A DNA stretch of 64,000 nucleotides from Caulobacter hibisci (GCF_016135805.1 NZ_JADWOX010000009.1:124001-188000); one strand, 5' to 3'. Shown: positions 52,035-62,388, numbered from the stretch's first letter. Translations and numbers: made by a program. The notes: a model not told the origin generated them from the sequence alone.

Positions 52035-54401
52035 TCAAAGCTTTACCGCGCGCAGGCGAAGGGCGTTGCCGATGACGCTGACGGACGAGAGCGCCATGGC
52101 CAACGCAGCGATCCCCGGGGACAGCAGAAGACCAAACACCGGATAGAGCAGGCCTGCGGCGATCGGGACACCCGCGACATTGTAGGCGAAGGCAAAAAAC
52201 AGGTTCTGACGAATGTTGCGCATCACCGCGCGAGACAGCCGCCGAGCCTTTATCAAGCCCTGCAAGTCACCCTTGAGCAGCGTGACCCCGGCGCTCTCGA
52301 TGGCGACGTCGGCTCCTGCGCCCATGGCGATGCCAACGTCAGCAGCGGCGAGGGCAGGGGCGTCGTTCACCCCGTCCCCGGCCATGGCCACCACCCGGCC
52401 CTCTGATCGCAGCTTTACAACCACTGCGGCTTTTTGCTGAGGCAAAACATCGGCCTCGACGTCATCGATGCCCAACTTGGTCGCCACTGCCAGGGCTGTA
52501 GTTCGATTGTCGCCGGTCATCATCACCAGACGAAGCCCCTCGGCCTTCAATTGACGGACCGCCTCGGCTGTCGTCGTCTTGATCGGGTCAGCAATGGCGA
52601 GAACGCCCGCTAGCTTGCCATCGATGGCGACGAAGATGGCCGACGCGCCATCTCTCCTCAGCGCATCGGCCGTGGTTGCCAATGCGCTCGTGTCGATGGC
52701 CTGTTCCACCATGAAGGCGGGCGAGCCGAGCAGTATGCGGCGCCCCTCGACCTGACCTATGACGCCCTTGCCGACCGGCGAGTCAAAGTCGATGGGAGTG
52801 GTCAGCGGGAGGCTGCGATCGTTAGCGGCGCGCACGATAGCGTCCGCCAGCGGGTGCTCGCTGGAACGTTCGAGGCTCGCCGCAAGCCGGAGTAGATCGG
52901 CCTCGTCAACCCCGGGAACCACGAGGATTTGGGTGACCGACGGCCGACCTTCAGTAAGGGTTCCGGTCTTGTCCACGATCAGGGTGTCGATCTTCTCAAA
53001 GCGCTCCAGGGCTTCGGCGTCCTTGATCAGGACGCCGGCATGCGCCCCCCGACCAACCCCCACCATGATGGAAATGGGCGTTGCCAGGCCAAGCGCGCAG
53101 GGACAGGCGATGATCAGCACCGACACCGCCGCAACAAGGCCATGAGCCAGGGCCGGCTCTGGACCCACAAAGGCCCAGATCGCGAAGGCGATGATCGCCG
53201 AGAGGATAACCGCTGGCACGAACCAGCCCGAAACACGGTCTGCCATGCGTTGGATGGGCGCGCGGCTACGCTGGGCCTGGGCCACCATCTGAACGATCTG
53301 GGACAGCAGAGTGTCAGCGCCGACCTTTTCAGCGCGCATGACAAAGGAGCCGGTCTTGTTGATCGCGCCGCCGACCACCTTGTCGCTTGGCCCTCGGGTG
53401 ACGGGCATGGACTCGCCCGTCACCATCGATTCGTCGATCGACACGCGACCTTCGAGCACCTCACCGTCGACAGGAACCTTTTCACCAGGCCGAACACGCA
53501 GGCTGTCGCCGACGGTGATGAGATCTAGGGTCACCTCTTCATCGGTTCCGTCGCTGCGCACCCGACGGGCGGTCTTGGGCGCAAGGTCCATCAGCGCGCG
53601 GATCGCCCCCGATGTCTGCTCGCGGGCTCTCAGTTCGAGCAATTGGCCCAGCAGGACGAGGACCGTGATGACGGCGGCGGCTTCGAAATAGAGCGGCGCG
53701 CTGCCGTCGGCGGATCGGAAGGCGGTCGGGAAGACGTCCGGCGCCAAGACGGCCACGACGCTGAATATCCAGGCTACGCCGGTCCCCATGGCGATGAGCG
53801 TGAACATATTGAGGTTGCGGGTAACCAGCGATTGAGCGCCACGCCGGAAGAATGGCCAACCCGCCCAGAGCACCACCGGTGTTGCCAGCACAAACTGGAT
53901 CCAGCCAGATGTGGCTGGGCCAAGACGCATCGTCAGGCCAGTGACGTGTCCGCCCATTTCCAGGGCAAAGACCGGGACAGTCAGCGCAAGGCCGACCCAA
54001 AACCGGCGTGTCATGTCGGCCAGCTCGGGGTTGAGGCCCGCGTCAGCGGTAATCAAGTCCGGTTCAAGCGCCATGCCGCAAATGGGGCAGGCCCCTGGCC
54101 CGACTTGGCGAACCTCCGGGTGCATCGGGCAGGTGTAGATCGTTCCTGCCGGGGCCCCTTTGGCCGGGGCCTGCTCGTCGCCCGCGAGGTATTTCTGAGG
54201 ATCCGCGACGAACTTCGCGCGGCATCCCGCTGAGCAGAAGACATAGGACCGCCCGTCGTGAGACCACTTGTGGGCCGTCGTCGCGGGGTTCACCGTCATG
54301 CCGCAGACAGGATCTACGGTCTCGGTGCCCTCGGCGGTCGGCTGCACATGGGTACAGCCCGGTCCGTGCTGATGGTGTGTATGTCCCGCTGGGTCCGCCA
54401 T
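52035..54401 (-). CDS. P1B copper-exporting ATPase with YHS domain
   Basis: 788 residues from the ATG at 54401, chosen for GGAGG five bases upstream over longer frames. N-terminus: His-rich, a YHS domain (DPVCGM, 30-35), then a metal-binding module [15 protein letters not shown] ... CPICGM; no CxxC HMA domain. The core has [11 protein letters not shown] (Cu(I) path), DKTGTLTEG and GDGVNDAP, so a P1B-1 exporter. By family it pumps Cu(I) to the periplasm. It has its own CueR-type promoter (54442-54472). Called CopA-like; a symbol is withheld since two copies and the CopA oxidase share the name. Confidence 0.92.
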   Translation of the reverse strand: MADPAGHTHHQHGPGCTHVQPTAEGTETVDPVCGMTVNPATTAHKWSHDGRSYVFCSAGCRAKFVADPQKYLAGDEQAPAKGAPAGTIYTCPMHPEVRQVGPGACPICGMALEPDLITADAGLNPELADMTRRFWVGLALTVPVFALEMGGHVTGLTMRLGPATSGWIQFVLATPVVLWAGWPFFRRGAQSLVTRNLNMFTLIAMGTGVAWIFSVVAVLAPDVFPTAFRSADGSAPLYFEAAAVITVLVLLGQLLELRAREQTSGAIRALMDLAPKTARRVRSDGTDEEVTLDLITVGDSLRVRPGEKVPVDGEVLEGRVSIDESMVTGESMPVTRGPSDKVVGGAINKTGSFVMRAEKVGADTLLSQIVQMVAQAQRSRAPIQRMADRVSGWFVPAVILSAIIAFAIWAFVGPEPALAHGLVAAVSVLIIACPCALGLATPISIMVGVGRGAHAGVLIKDAEALERFEKIDTLIVDKTGTLTEGRPSVTQILVVPGVDEADLLRLAASLERSSEHPLADAIVRAANDRSLPLTTPIDFDSPVGKGVIGQVEGRRILLGSPAFMVEQAIDTSALATTADALRRDGASAIFVAIDGKLAGVLAIADPIKTTTAEAVRQLKAEGLRLVMMTGDNRTTALAVATKLGIDDVEADVLPQQKAAVVVKLRSEGRVVAMAGDGVNDAPALAAADVGIAMGAGADVAIESAGVTLLKGDLQGLIKARRLSRAVMRNIRQNLFFAFAYNVAGVPIAAGLLYPVFGLLLSPGIAALAMALSSVSVIGNALRLRAVKL

Positions 54402-54441
54402 ATTAGCCTCCTGGGCGCCGCCGACGACGACCGCCAAATCA

Positions 54442-54472
54442 ACGCTCGGGCTTCCCACCGTGGGAAGGTCAA
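54442..54472 (-). promoter_or_regulatory. CueR-type operator/promoter of the YHS copper ATPase gene
   Basis: A perfect dyad CTTCCCAC-G-GTGGGAAG (54451-54467 on the + strand) overlaps a TTGACC -35 element (complement of 54467-54472). The -10 would follow after the 19-base spacer typical of MerR regulators, but is weak. Confidence 0.7.
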
Positions 54473-54554
54473 GCCTTCTTGTCCAAGAGGGAACGCGTGG
54501 GCATCGTTGATAGACAGGTAAACGGCCCACCGGACCCTTGAATGGCCGAGGAAC

Positions 54555-54995
54555 TCATCTCGCGCGCTGCACGAGCGTTTGCCTTCCAGCCCGCTCTGTC
54601 GGCTCCGTTCCGCTGGTGAGATCCGCCAAAATCGGACAATCTGGCCGCTCGTCGCCGGCGCAACATAGCGACAAATGTTGAAGTGTATCGGCCATGGCCT
54701 GCATTTCCGCGATGCGGGCGTTCAGATGGGCCAGGTGACGATCAGCGATCGCCTTGACCTCACGGCTGGGCCGGCTGCGATCTCGCCAGAGCGAGAGCAG
54801 TTGGGTGATCTCCTCCATGGAAAATCCAAGGCTCCGCGCGCGCTTGATAAAGCGCAGCTCGTTGATCTGGCGCTCGTCGTACTCGCGATAGTTGGAGTCG
54901 GAACGACTGGCGGGCTGAACCAGGCCGATCTCGTGGTAGTAGCGGATCATCTTGGTAGTGACGCCGGATGCCTTTGAGGCCTGACCGATGTTCAT
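54555..54995 (-). CDS. cueR: CueR copper-responsive MerR regulator
   Basis: 146 residues. [20 protein letters not shown] is the MerR HTH; a dimerising coiled coil follows. The Cys-loop [13 protein letters not shown] gives CC and DC metal ligands at the C-terminus, the CueR pattern for Cu(I) binding. It activates copper promoters with 19-20-base spacers by twisting DNA. It overlaps the upstream ATPase stop by four bases, so its own expression is linked to that gene. It likely controls all four dyads listed here. Confidence 0.93.
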   Translation of the reverse strand: MNIGQASKASGVTTKMIRYYHEIGLVQPASRSDSNYREYDERQINELRFIKRARSLGFSMEEITQLLSLWRDRSRPSREVKAIADRHLAHLNARIAEMQAMADTLQHLSLCCAGDERPDCPILADLTSGTEPTERAGRQTLVQRAR

Positions 54996-57493
54996 GCGAT
55001 GCTTCCTTGAGCAGCTGGGTATTCGACAGGCCTGGTCGGTTTAAAGGTCCGAAGACGCAGGGCGTTGGCCAAAACGCTGACACTGGAGAGGGCCATGGCG
55101 CCGGCGGCGACCATCGGCGAAAGCAACAGTCCGAAGGCTGGATAGAGCAGCCCAGCGGCCACGGGGATCAACACCACATTGTACCCGAAAGCCCAGATGA
55201 GGTTCTGGCGGATGTTACGGATGACGGAGCGGCTCAGGTCGATAGCGGTGGCGACGCCGCGCAGGTCGCCGCGCATCAGCACCACGTCGGCGCTTTCGAT
55301 GGCGATGTCAGTTCCCGCGCCCATGGCAATGCCAATGTCAGCGCTGGCGAGGGCTGGGGCATCGTTGACGCCGTCTCCGACGAAAGCCACGCGTCCGTAG
55401 CGAGCCTGCAGCGCCACAATTGCCGCAACCTTTCCATCAGGCAGCACTTCGGCGACGATTTCGTCGAGCTCAAGCTGCTTGCCAACCGCTGCGGCCGTGC
55501 GGCGGTTGTCGCCTGTGATCATCACGACCTTCAGTCCTGCTGCGCGCAAAGCCGCCAGCGCTTGCGGCGCGCTATCCTTGATGGGGTCAGCCACGGCTAG
55601 AAGAGCGGCGAGCCGGCCATCGATGGCCGCATAGAGGGGGGTCTTGGCCTGCTGGGCCAACTGTTCGGATTGGCTCGTGAAAATTGCGACGGAGACACCG
55701 AGCGTTTCCATGTAGCGATCCGCGCCCACCTGGACGCGGCGACCTTCTACGATCGCCTCGGCCCCGAAGCCCGGAAGAGCGTTGAAGTCGTCGGGTTCGG
55801 GAATGGTGAGGCCGCGTGCTTGCGCGCCTTCGACGATGGCTTGGGCTATCGGGTGCTCGGAGTTGCGCTCCACCGCAGCGACGGCGCTCAGTACGTCGGC
55901 TTCGGTGAACCCGTCGGCGAGAATGACGTCGGTCAGGGCAGGCTGGCCAAGGGTGAGGGTGCCAGTCTTGTCGAAAGCCACCGCCTGGACATCACGCAAG
56001 CCCTGCAGAGCCTCGCCGCGCCGAAAGAGCACGCCCAGTTCGGCGGCCCGGCCGGTGCCGACCATGATCGAGGTCGGCGTCGCCAGGCCCATCGCGCAGG
56101 GACAGGCGATGATCAAGACGGCGACGGCGTTGACGAGGGCGAAACTGAGCGCCTGGCTGGGCCCAAGCACCAGCCAGGCCGCAAAGGTCAAGGCCGCCGC
56201 GGCGATCACCGCCGGCACGAACCAGCTCGTCACCCTGTCAACCATGGCCTGAATCGGAAGCTTGGCGCCCTGGGCGGCCTCCACCATGCGCACGATCTGG
56301 GCCAGGAGGGTCGCTGCGCCGACCTTTGTCGCACGGAAGCGGAAAGCGCCCGTCTTGTTGACCGTTCCGCCCACCACGCCGGCCCCGACGCGCTTTTCCA
56401 CCGGAACCGGTTCACCTGTGATCATCGACTCGTCAACGTAGGACGCGCCATCCAGCACTTCGCCGTCGACAGGAAGGCGCTCTCCTGGCCGGACAACGAC
56501 AATATCGCCGGCCACGACTTCGGCGATTGGGATCTCGCGGACGGCGCCGTCGCGCTCCACGTGGGCGGTCTTGGCCTGCAGCGTCATCAACCGCTTGATG
56601 GCTTCGCTCGTGCGGCCCTTGGCCTGCGCCTCGAACAGCCGACCCACCAGGATCAGCGTGACGATCACCGCCGCGGCCTCGAAGTAGACGTGGTTGGCGC
56701 CGGCGGGGAGAAGGGCCGGAGCAAAGGTGGCGACCGATGAATAGGCGAAAGCGGCGGTGGCTCCCAACACCACCAGGGAGTTCATGTCCGGCGTGCGCCG
56801 GATCAGGTTGGGCACGCCCTTGCGGTAGAAGCGCAGGCCCGGTCCGAACAGAACCAGGGTTGCCAATGCAAAGCTGATCAGCCGCCAGGGCTGCTCGCCA
56901 ACCGTGTCCGCCAGCAGATGGTGGACGCCGGGGATGAGGTGCCGGCCCATTTCGATGAGGAACAGCGGAAGGGTCGCAAGGGCTGAAAACACCGCGGCGC
57001 GCTTGAGGGCGTGGATTTCCGCCGCTCGCGCCTCTCGCTCCCGGTCGGAAAGGTCCGGACCGGCCTCGAGGATGGGGGTGGCGCGGTAGCCTGCCTTCTC
57101 GACAGCCGAGACCAGAGCGGTCGCGTCAACGCCTTCGAGCATTGTGACGGTCGCCCGCTCGGTCGCCAGGTTGACCTGCGCGCTCAGAACGCCAGGCGCG
57201 GCGCGAAGCGCCCGCTCGACCCGCCCTACGCAGCTTGCGCACGTCATGCCCTCGACCTTGAGATCGATGGTGCGTTCCAAAGGCTCGTAGCCGGCCTTGC
57301 GAATTGCCTCCGCAACGGCCGGCATCTGACCTTCGGCATTGAACTCCACGTGCGCTCGACCCGCCGCGAGGTTCACAAAAGCGCGTGCTACGCCGGGGAC
57401 GGCGGCGATCGCTTTCTCCACCCGCCCCACGCAGCTCGCGCAGGTCATTCCGAGCACCGGAATGTCGATGGGCACTAGGGTTGTCTGGGACAT
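54992..57493 (-). CDS. copA: P1B copper-exporting ATPase with two HMA domains
   Basis: 833 residues. Two HMA domains carry GMTCASC at 15-21 and 82-88. The core has eight membrane segments, [13 protein letters not shown] (Cu(I) channel), DKTGTLTLG (phospho-Asp) and [12 protein letters not shown]. This is the classical CopA/P1B-1 layout. It is the first gene of the operon with cueR. A CueR box with TTGACC and TATCTG 19 bases apart precedes it (57524-57554). Confidence 0.96.
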   Translation of the reverse strand: MSQTTLVPIDIPVLGMTCASCVGRVEKAIAAVPGVARAFVNLAAGRAHVEFNAEGQMPAVAEAIRKAGYEPLERTIDLKVEGMTCASCVGRVERALRAAPGVLSAQVNLATERATVTMLEGVDATALVSAVEKAGYRATPILEAGPDLSDREREARAAEIHALKRAAVFSALATLPLFLIEMGRHLIPGVHHLLADTVGEQPWRLISFALATLVLFGPGLRFYRKGVPNLIRRTPDMNSLVVLGATAAFAYSSVATFAPALLPAGANHVYFEAAAVIVTLILVGRLFEAQAKGRTSEAIKRLMTLQAKTAHVERDGAVREIPIAEVVAGDIVVVRPGERLPVDGEVLDGASYVDESMITGEPVPVEKRVGAGVVGGTVNKTGAFRFRATKVGAATLLAQIVRMVEAAQGAKLPIQAMVDRVTSWFVPAVIAAAALTFAAWLVLGPSQALSFALVNAVAVLIIACPCAMGLATPTSIMVGTGRAAELGVLFRRGEALQGLRDVQAVAFDKTGTLTLGQPALTDVILADGFTEADVLSAVAAVERNSEHPIAQAIVEGAQARGLTIPEPDDFNALPGFGAEAIVEGRRVQVGADRYMETLGVSVAIFTSQSEQLAQQAKTPLYAAIDGRLAALLAVADPIKDSAPQALAALRAAGLKVVMITGDNRRTAAAVGKQLELDEIVAEVLPDGKVAAIVALQARYGRVAFVGDGVNDAPALASADIGIAMGAGTDIAIESADVVLMRGDLRGVATAIDLSRSVIRNIRQNLIWAFGYNVVLIPVAAGLLYPAFGLLLSPMVAAGAMALSSVSVLANALRLRTFKPTRPVEYPAAQGSIA

Positions 57494-57523
57494 CGGGCAG
57501 CTCCTGATCTTCGTTGCCCAGAT

Positions 57524-57554
57524 CAGATAGACCTTCCCGTCATGGGAGGGTCAA
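57524..57554 (-). promoter_or_regulatory. CueR-type promoter of copA (two HMA)
   Basis: TTGACC (complement of 57549-57554), a 19-base spacer holding the dyad CTCCC...GGGAAGG, and a -10 TATCTG (complement of 57524-57529). The best MerR-type promoter of the four. Confidence 0.75.
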
Positions 57555-57661
57555 GAGCGCTTCGCCCAGTCACTGAGGACGGCCGCTGTAGGCCCCAAAT
57601 GTCTTTGAGGGGCGATCGGTGGGCTGGGCGTATAGATAGGGAACAACGTGCGGGGATCGTC

Positions 57662-57955
57662 ATGACCAACACCCTGGATCGGTCGATCCAAACCTTGAGG
57701 TCCGAGCCGCCGGCCCCTGGCTACGACCATATCGACCAAGCGGTCTGGCGCGGGATCGCCGAGGTTCGGCGCGCTCGAGAGGCCGCGCCGGTCCTGAACG
57801 CTGTCCGCGCGGCGGCGGTCGTTGGCGGGCTTGCCCTGGGCGTCGCCGGCGGCGGCGTTACCGCGGTGGCCGTCGCGAGCGAGCCCCAGGAGATTTCCGC
57901 GTTCTCGGTCGCCAGCAAACTGGCGCCGTCCACTCTGCTGGATCATCAAAGATGA
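57662..57955 (+). CDS. CnrY-like membrane anti-sigma factor
   Basis: 97 residues from ATG 57662. A cytoplasmic N-terminal helix with acidic/hydrophobic residues (SIQTLRSEPPAPGYDHIDQA) is followed by one membrane segment (VVGGLALGVAGGGVTAVAVA). It overlaps the next gene and is first in the order Y-X-H, so by position and profile it corresponds to CnrY of Cupriavidus, which sequesters the sigma factor. Sequence similarity is weak; assignment rests mainly on context. Confidence 0.65.
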   Translation: MTNTLDRSIQTLRSEPPAPGYDHIDQAVWRGIAEVRRAREAAPVLNAVRAAAVVGGLALGVAGGGVTAVAVASEPQEISAFSVASKLAPSTLLDHQR

Positions 57956-58392
57956 GGGGCCTCAGTCGCGGCCTCGTCATCACTCTATTGCTGACCCTGA
58001 TCGCGGCCATGGGCGGAACCTGGATCGGCGCTCGCTACATCTATGTTCAGCGCCACCAGCCCTCGCTGCACGAGTTCGTGCACGACGAACTGAGGCTCAG
58101 CGCCGACCAGAGGGCGCAGATCGAGGTGTTGGAGCGCGACTTCGCGGTTCGCCGGCGGGCGCGGGAGGCGGAGCTTCGGGCCGCTAACGCCGATCTCGCC
58201 CGCGCCATTCAGGCCCGGCACGAGTACTCGCCGCAGGTACAGGCGGCGGTGGACCGCTTCCATGGGGCCATGGGCGAGCTTCAGAAGGAGACCATTCTGC
58301 ACGTGCTGGCCATGCGCGCGGTCTTGACGCCTGAACAGGCCCGGCAGTTCGACACCCGTATCGGCAAGGCCCTCACCGAACCGGCGTCGTGA
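57952..58392 (+). CDS. CnrX-like periplasmic metal sensor
   Basis: 146 residues. An N-terminal membrane anchor (LVITLLLTLIAAMGGTWIGA), then a helical periplasmic domain with HQPSLHEFVHDELRLSADQR and LTPEQARQFDTRIG, the Spy/CpxP-CnrX-like LTxxQ pattern. His residues HQPSLHEFVHDEL and Met near VLAMRAVLT could bind metal. It overlaps the anti-sigma gene before and the sigma gene after. In the CnrYXH system the X protein senses the metal and releases the sigma factor. Confidence 0.75.
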   Translation: MRGLSRGLVITLLLTLIAAMGGTWIGARYIYVQRHQPSLHEFVHDELRLSADQRAQIEVLERDFAVRRRAREAELRAANADLARAIQARHEYSPQVQAAVDRFHGAMGELQKETILHVLAMRAVLTPEQARQFDTRIGKALTEPAS

Positions 58393-58961
58393 CAGGGGAG
58401 GGGGACGCAGAGCTTGACCTCGTCGTGCGAGCGCGGGAGGGGGAGGACCAAGCGTTTGCCGCGCTGCTGCAGCGTCACAAGCCCGCGCTTTACGGCTTTG
58501 TTCGACGCTACGTGCGAGATGGCGACGGCGCGGCCGACGTGGTGCAGGAGAGCTTTATTGCCGCCTGGCGCTCACTCTACCGCTACGATGATCGCCGGTC
58601 CTTTGGGGTCTGGTTGCGCGCTATCGCATTGAACAAGTGCCGCGACCGCGCTCGCAGGCTCGCCGTCCGACGGTTCATTCTTGGCGAAAATGACGATGGT
58701 TCCGCCGAAGCTTTGGCTCAACACGACCTGGAGCCCGATGGCGAAACCAGCCTTGTGGCAAATGAACAGCGGGCGACCCTCCAGAAGGCCATCGATCAAT
58801 TGCCGGCCAAGCTCAAGGAATCCTTGCTCCTGACCTACTTCGACGACCTCACCCAGAAGGAGGCGGCTGACGTTCTGGGCGTTACGGTCAAGACGATCGA
58901 GACGCGGGTCTATCGCGCGCGTCAGCGGCTTGCGGAGCTTCTCGACCGTTCGGCGATTTAA
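58389..58961 (+). CDS. ECF sigma factor, CnrH-like
   Basis: 190 residues from GTG 58389 (MTGEGDAELDLVVRAREGED). Sigma region 2: ALLQRHKPALYGFVRRYVRD, DVVQESFIAAW; region 4: LPAKLKESLLLTYFDDLTQK EAADVLGVTVKTIETRV. The 190-residue length and the YXH order agree with metal-responsive CnrH sigma factors. It should direct RNA polymerase to promoters of copper-resistance genes, possibly its own operon. Overlaps the sensor gene by four bases. Confidence 0.9.
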   Translation: MTGEGDAELDLVVRAREGEDQAFAALLQRHKPALYGFVRRYVRDGDGAADVVQESFIAAWRSLYRYDDRRSFGVWLRAIALNKCRDRARRLAVRRFILGENDDGSAEALAQHDLEPDGETSLVANEQRATLQKAIDQLPAKLKESLLLTYFDDLTQKEAADVLGVTVKTIETRVYRARQRLAELLDRSAI

Positions 58962-59021
58962 CGCGTCAAAAGTCAGGGGTTCGCCGCCCTCGCTGCGTTG
59001 TCCATGCAGAAGCGCCAAGGC

Positions 59022-59052
59022 TTGACCTTCCTACCGTGGGAAGCCGGACAAC
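59022..59052 (+). promoter_or_regulatory. CueR-type operator of the multicopper oxidase gene
   Basis: TTGACC (59022-59027) with CTTCCTACCGTGGGAAG, a near-perfect dyad inside the spacer (59027-59043). The start codon lies 31 bases beyond the presumed -10, which is weak (GACAAC). Confidence 0.65.
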
Positions 59053-59082
59053 GCCTCGACGTTCATTCTTCAAGGATCCCTG

Positions 59083-60930
59083 ATGCCCAGGCTCCCTCTC
59101 GATATCGATCGCCGCGCCCTTCTGCGCGGGGGCGCCATTCTTGGCGCAGGCGCTGCGGTCAGCTCGCTGCTCCCCAACTGGGCGATGAGCGCCGAGCGTA
59201 GCAGCCTCTCTGCTCTTCCGACGCTGTCTGGCGAGGACATTAAACTCACGATTGGCCACACGCCTGTCATCATCGATGGGAAGACCAGCCATGCGGTGAC
59301 CATCAATGGCACGGTCCCGGGTCCAATGCTGCGCCTCAAGGAGGGGCAGCAGGTCCGGATCGCCGTCACCAATACCCTGGACGAGGAGACCTCGATCCAC
59401 TGGCACGGCCTCCTTGTGCCGACCCACATGGACGGCGTGCCGGGCGTAAGCTTCCCCGGCATCAAGCCCGGCGAGACCTTCGTCTACGACTTCCCGATCG
59501 TTCAGTCCGGGACGTACTGGTATCACAGCCACTCCGGGCTCCAGGAAGCCGAAGGCCACTACGCGCCCATCGTAATCGAGCCGGCGAAGGCAGATCCGGT
59601 CGCCTTTGACCGCGAACACGTGATTGTCCTTGCCGACCACAGCGAGATGCATCCGCACTTGATCTTCAAGCGGCTGAAGCAGCAGGGCGGGGTCTTCAAC
59701 CATCAGCGCCAGACGATCGCCGGCCTCCTCGCAGGCCAAGACCAGACGCTGGCCGAGCGGACCGAGTGGGCCAGGATGTTGATGGATCCCACCGACCTCT
59801 CCGACGTCACCGGCGCGGTGCAGACCTTCTTGGTCAATGGGCATGGACCCAACGACAATTGGACCGGGCTCTTCAGTCCCGGCGAGCGCGTGCGACTGCG
59901 CTTCGTCAATGCGGCGGCTCAGATGATCTTCAACGTCCGCATCCCCGGGCTAAAACTGACCGTGGTGGCTGCGGACGGCCAGAACGTGCGACCGGTGGAG
60001 GTCGACGAATTCCAGATCGGCAATGCCGAGACCTACGACGTCATCGTGCAGCCGACTGAGGACCGGGCCTACACCCTGGTTTCAGAGGCGATCGACCGCT
60101 CGGGCATGGGCCGGGCGACGCTGGCGCCGCGCGCCGGCATGTCGGCTCCGGTCCCGCCACTGCGCGAGCGGCCAATCCTGACGATGAAGGACATGGGCAT
60201 GTCCCACGAGTCGCACGGCGCTCCGGGTGCGAGCGGCAACAGCATGAACCACGGGAGCATGGCCGGCATGGATCATGGGAGCATGGCCGGAATGGGTGGC
60301 GCGGCCCCTCTTCCTGGCATGGCGCCGCCGCGTCAACGAGGGGGCGACCTGATGGGCGACATGGGCGGCATGGAGATGAACATGCTCGACTGGTCCAAGG
60401 CCCCTCAGATCAAGAAGGGTCCCGGCGTCCAGATGATCACGCCCATGCCGATGGACCGGACCGGCGAGGCGGGTCTTGGTCTCGAAAGCGTCGGCCACCG
60501 CGTCCTTGTCTACAAGGACCTCATCGCCCTGGAAGCGAACCCGGATCCAAGACCGCCGGAGCGGGCTCTGGAGATCCGGCTGACCGGCAACATGGAGCGC
60601 TTCATCTGGGGGTTCGATGGCTGGAAGTTCAGCGAAAACCCGCCGCCCTATTCCTTCCGAACTGGAGAGCGGGTGCGCGTCACCCTGGTCAATGACTCGA
60701 TGATGACCCACCCGGTCCACCTTCACGGGCACTTCTTCGAACTGGTGCATGGACCCGTCGACCAAATGCCGCGCAAGCACACGGTCAGTGTCGCGCCAGG
60801 CGGGAAGGTAAGCTTCGACATGACCGCCGAGGCGGGCGACTGGGCCTTCCACTGCCATATGCTGTACCACATGCACGCTGGCATGTTCCAAGTCTTCAAA
60901 GTCCGCCCGGCGGAAGGAGCATCGGCATGA
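59083..60930 (+). CDS. copA: CopA/PcoA-type multicopper oxidase
   Basis: 615 residues. A Tat signal (DRRALLRGGAILGAGAAV) and the four copper clusters: HWH (106-108), HSH (148-150), HPVHLHG (543-549) and HCHMLYHMHAGM (590-601). A Met/His-rich segment, MNHGSMAGMDHGSMAGM, near residues 388-405 is the CopA copper-binding insertion. It oxidises Cu(I) in the periplasm. It is followed by a four-base overlap with copB. Copper ATPases share the gene name but not the fold. Confidence 0.96.
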   Translation: MPRLPLDIDRRALLRGGAILGAGAAVSSLLPNWAMSAERSSLSALPTLSGEDIKLTIGHTPVIIDGKTSHAVTINGTVPGPMLRLKEGQQVRIAVTNTLDEETSIHWHGLLVPTHMDGVPGVSFPGIKPGETFVYDFPIVQSGTYWYHSHSGLQEAEGHYAPIVIEPAKADPVAFDREHVIVLADHSEMHPHLIFKRLKQQGGVFNHQRQTIAGLLAGQDQTLAERTEWARMLMDPTDLSDVTGAVQTFLVNGHGPNDNWTGLFSPGERVRLRFVNAAAQMIFNVRIPGLKLTVVAADGQNVRPVEVDEFQIGNAETYDVIVQPTEDRAYTLVSEAIDRSGMGRATLAPRAGMSAPVPPLRERPILTMKDMGMSHESHGAPGASGNSMNHGSMAGMDHGSMAGMGGAAPLPGMAPPRQRGGDLMGDMGGMEMNMLDWSKAPQIKKGPGVQMITPMPMDRTGEAGLGLESVGHRVLVYKDLIALEANPDPRPPERALEIRLTGNMERFIWGFDGWKFSENPPPYSFRTGERVRVTLVNDSMMTHPVHLHGHFFELVHGPVDQMPRKHTVSVAPGGKVSFDMTAEAGDWAFHCHMLYHMHAGMFQVFKVRPAEGASA

Positions 60931-62063
60931 TGCGCGCTTCGCTCCTCGTCCTGGCGATGGCCGGCTCAGCGTCCACTGCGGCCGCCCAGGCGCCGGTAGA
61001 TCCGCACGCTGGCCATGTGATGAAGCAGCCAGCCAAGCCCGTCCAGGCTTCGGCGGACCCCCATGCCGGCCATGTCATGCCTGCCCCGCACGCTGCACAT
61101 GTTGAGCCAGCGCCCGCGACGTCTGCAGACCCGCACGCCGGTCACCAAGCGCCGCCCCCAAACGCTCCGGCCGATCCTCATGCTGGGCACGTCATGCCCG
61201 CGCAGTCGGCTGCGCCCGCCGATCCGCACGCGGGGCACACCATGCCGGCGTCCCAGCCGGCGCCTGTGGACCCGCACGCCGGCCATGCCATGCCCCCCCC
61301 GAGCCCCGCTCGGACGGGCGTCGATCTGCCCGTGGGCGATGCGGCGCCACCGCCCGTTATCGTGGACAACCTCGCCGACCAGATGTTTGGCAGCGGCCCG
61401 ATGCAGCGGGCGCGCGTGACACTGGAGAACGAGCATGGCGGTTCGCGCATCTCCAAGGTTCAAGCTGACCTGCTGGAATGGGCGCCGGATGGCGAGCGCT
61501 ACGGCTGGGAAGTCGAGGGCTGGTACGGCGGCGACATCAACCGGCTGGCCATTAAGACCGAAGGCGAGGGGGCGTCCCGTGAGGGCGTCGAGGCCGCAGA
61601 GGTGCAGCTTCTCTACTCGCGGGCCGTATCCCGCTACACGGACGTACAGGTGGGATTGCGGTACGATCTGGAACCCAGATCCCGCACCTATGCGACGCTC
61701 GCCGTCGACACCATGTTGCCCTACTGGTTCGAGGCCGAGGGTGCGGTTTTCCTTTCCAGCAAGGGCGATGTTCTGGCGCGGGTTGAGGGCAGCTACGACT
61801 TGCGCCTCACTCAGAGACTGATCCTGCAGCCGCGCGCTGAGCTAGAGCTTGCCGCTCAGGATATCCCGGAGAGCGACATTGGGTCGGGGCTGTCGACCGG
61901 CGAGTTCGGCCTGCGATTGCGCTACGAAATCCGCCGGGAATTCGCGCCCTATATCGGCGTCGCCTACGAACGCGCCTTCGGCGACACAGGGCGGCTTGCT
62001 CGCGCGCATGGCGAGGCGGTGGAAAGCACCCGGTTCATCGTCGGCCTGCGGGCCTGGTTCTAA
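60927..62063 (+). CDS. copB: CopB outer-membrane copper protein with DPHAGH repeats
   Basis: 378 residues. Signal peptide, then a repeat region of about 110 residues with six DPHAGH units and a degenerate PHAAH, each followed by Met-containing spacers such as VMKQP or TMPAS. A beta-barrel domain follows (AEVQLLYSRAVSRYTDVQVG ... FEAEGAVFLSSKGDVLA) ending in RAWF, the usual outer-membrane terminal Phe. The His/Met repeat should sequester copper. CopB proteins act with CopA in the periplasm and outer membrane. Confidence 0.93.
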   Translation: MMRASLLVLAMAGSASTAAAQAPVDPHAGHVMKQPAKPVQASADPHAGHVMPAPHAAHVEPAPATSADPHAGHQAPPPNAPADPHAGHVMPAQSAAPADPHAGHTMPASQPAPVDPHAGHAMPPPSPARTGVDLPVGDAAPPPVIVDNLADQMFGSGPMQRARVTLENEHGGSRISKVQADLLEWAPDGERYGWEVEGWYGGDINRLAIKTEGEGASREGVEAAEVQLLYSRAVSRYTDVQVGLRYDLEPRSRTYATLAVDTMLPYWFEAEGAVFLSSKGDVLARVEGSYDLRLTQRLILQPRAELELAAQDIPESDIGSGLSTGEFGLRLRYEIRREFAPYIGVAYERAFGDTGRLARAHGEAVESTRFIVGLRAWF

Positions 62064-62083
62064 GAATATCTTCCGGCCGACCC

Positions 62084-62114
62084 TTGACCATACCATCATG
62101 GGAAGCCCCATCTC
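62084..62114 (+). promoter_or_regulatory. CueR-type operator of the chaperone gene
   Basis: TTGACC (62084-62089) with the half-dyad CATCATGGGAAG inside a 19-base spacer; -10 CATCTC is poor. Just after the copB stop. Confidence 0.6.
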
Positions 62115-62145
62115 CAGCAGCGAGGCGATGAACAAGGAGATTGCG

Positions 62146-62388
62146 ATGCTTCGCTACCAAGTCGACGACATGACCTGCGGCCACTGCGCCCAGACGATCA
62201 CCCAGGCCTTGAAGGACCTCGACCCAGATGCCGAGGTGGCAGTGGATCTGGGGGCCAAGCACGTCGCGGTCACCAGCCTGTTCGCGTTAGACCGGATCGA
62301 GCATGCGATCCGCTCTGCAGGCTACACCCCGCGCGCCGCCGAGACGGCTCCAGGCGCGACAAAAGGCGGTTGCTGTGGGAGTTGTTGA
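62146..62388 (+). CDS. CopZ-like HMA copper chaperone
   Basis: 80 residues from ATG 62146 (AAGGAG six bases upstream); ATG 62128 is a weaker alternative. HMA fold: MLRYQVDDMTCGHCAQTITQ with metal-binding Cys-x-x-Cys, then HVAVTSLFALDRIEHAIRSA GY. Its C-terminal tail GGCCGSC adds Cys residues unlike ordinary CopZ. It would carry Cu(I) to the ATPases in the cytoplasm. Confidence 0.9.
   Translation: MLRYQVDDMTCGHCAQTITQALKDLDPDAEVAVDLGAKHVAVTSLFALDRIEHAIRSAGYTPRAAETAPGATKGGCCGSC

Noticed and set aside
57638-57662. ECF autoregulatory promoter (GGAAC then CGTC) before the anti-sigma gene
   Set aside because: Spacing is about 13 bases, too short for known ECF sigma promoters.
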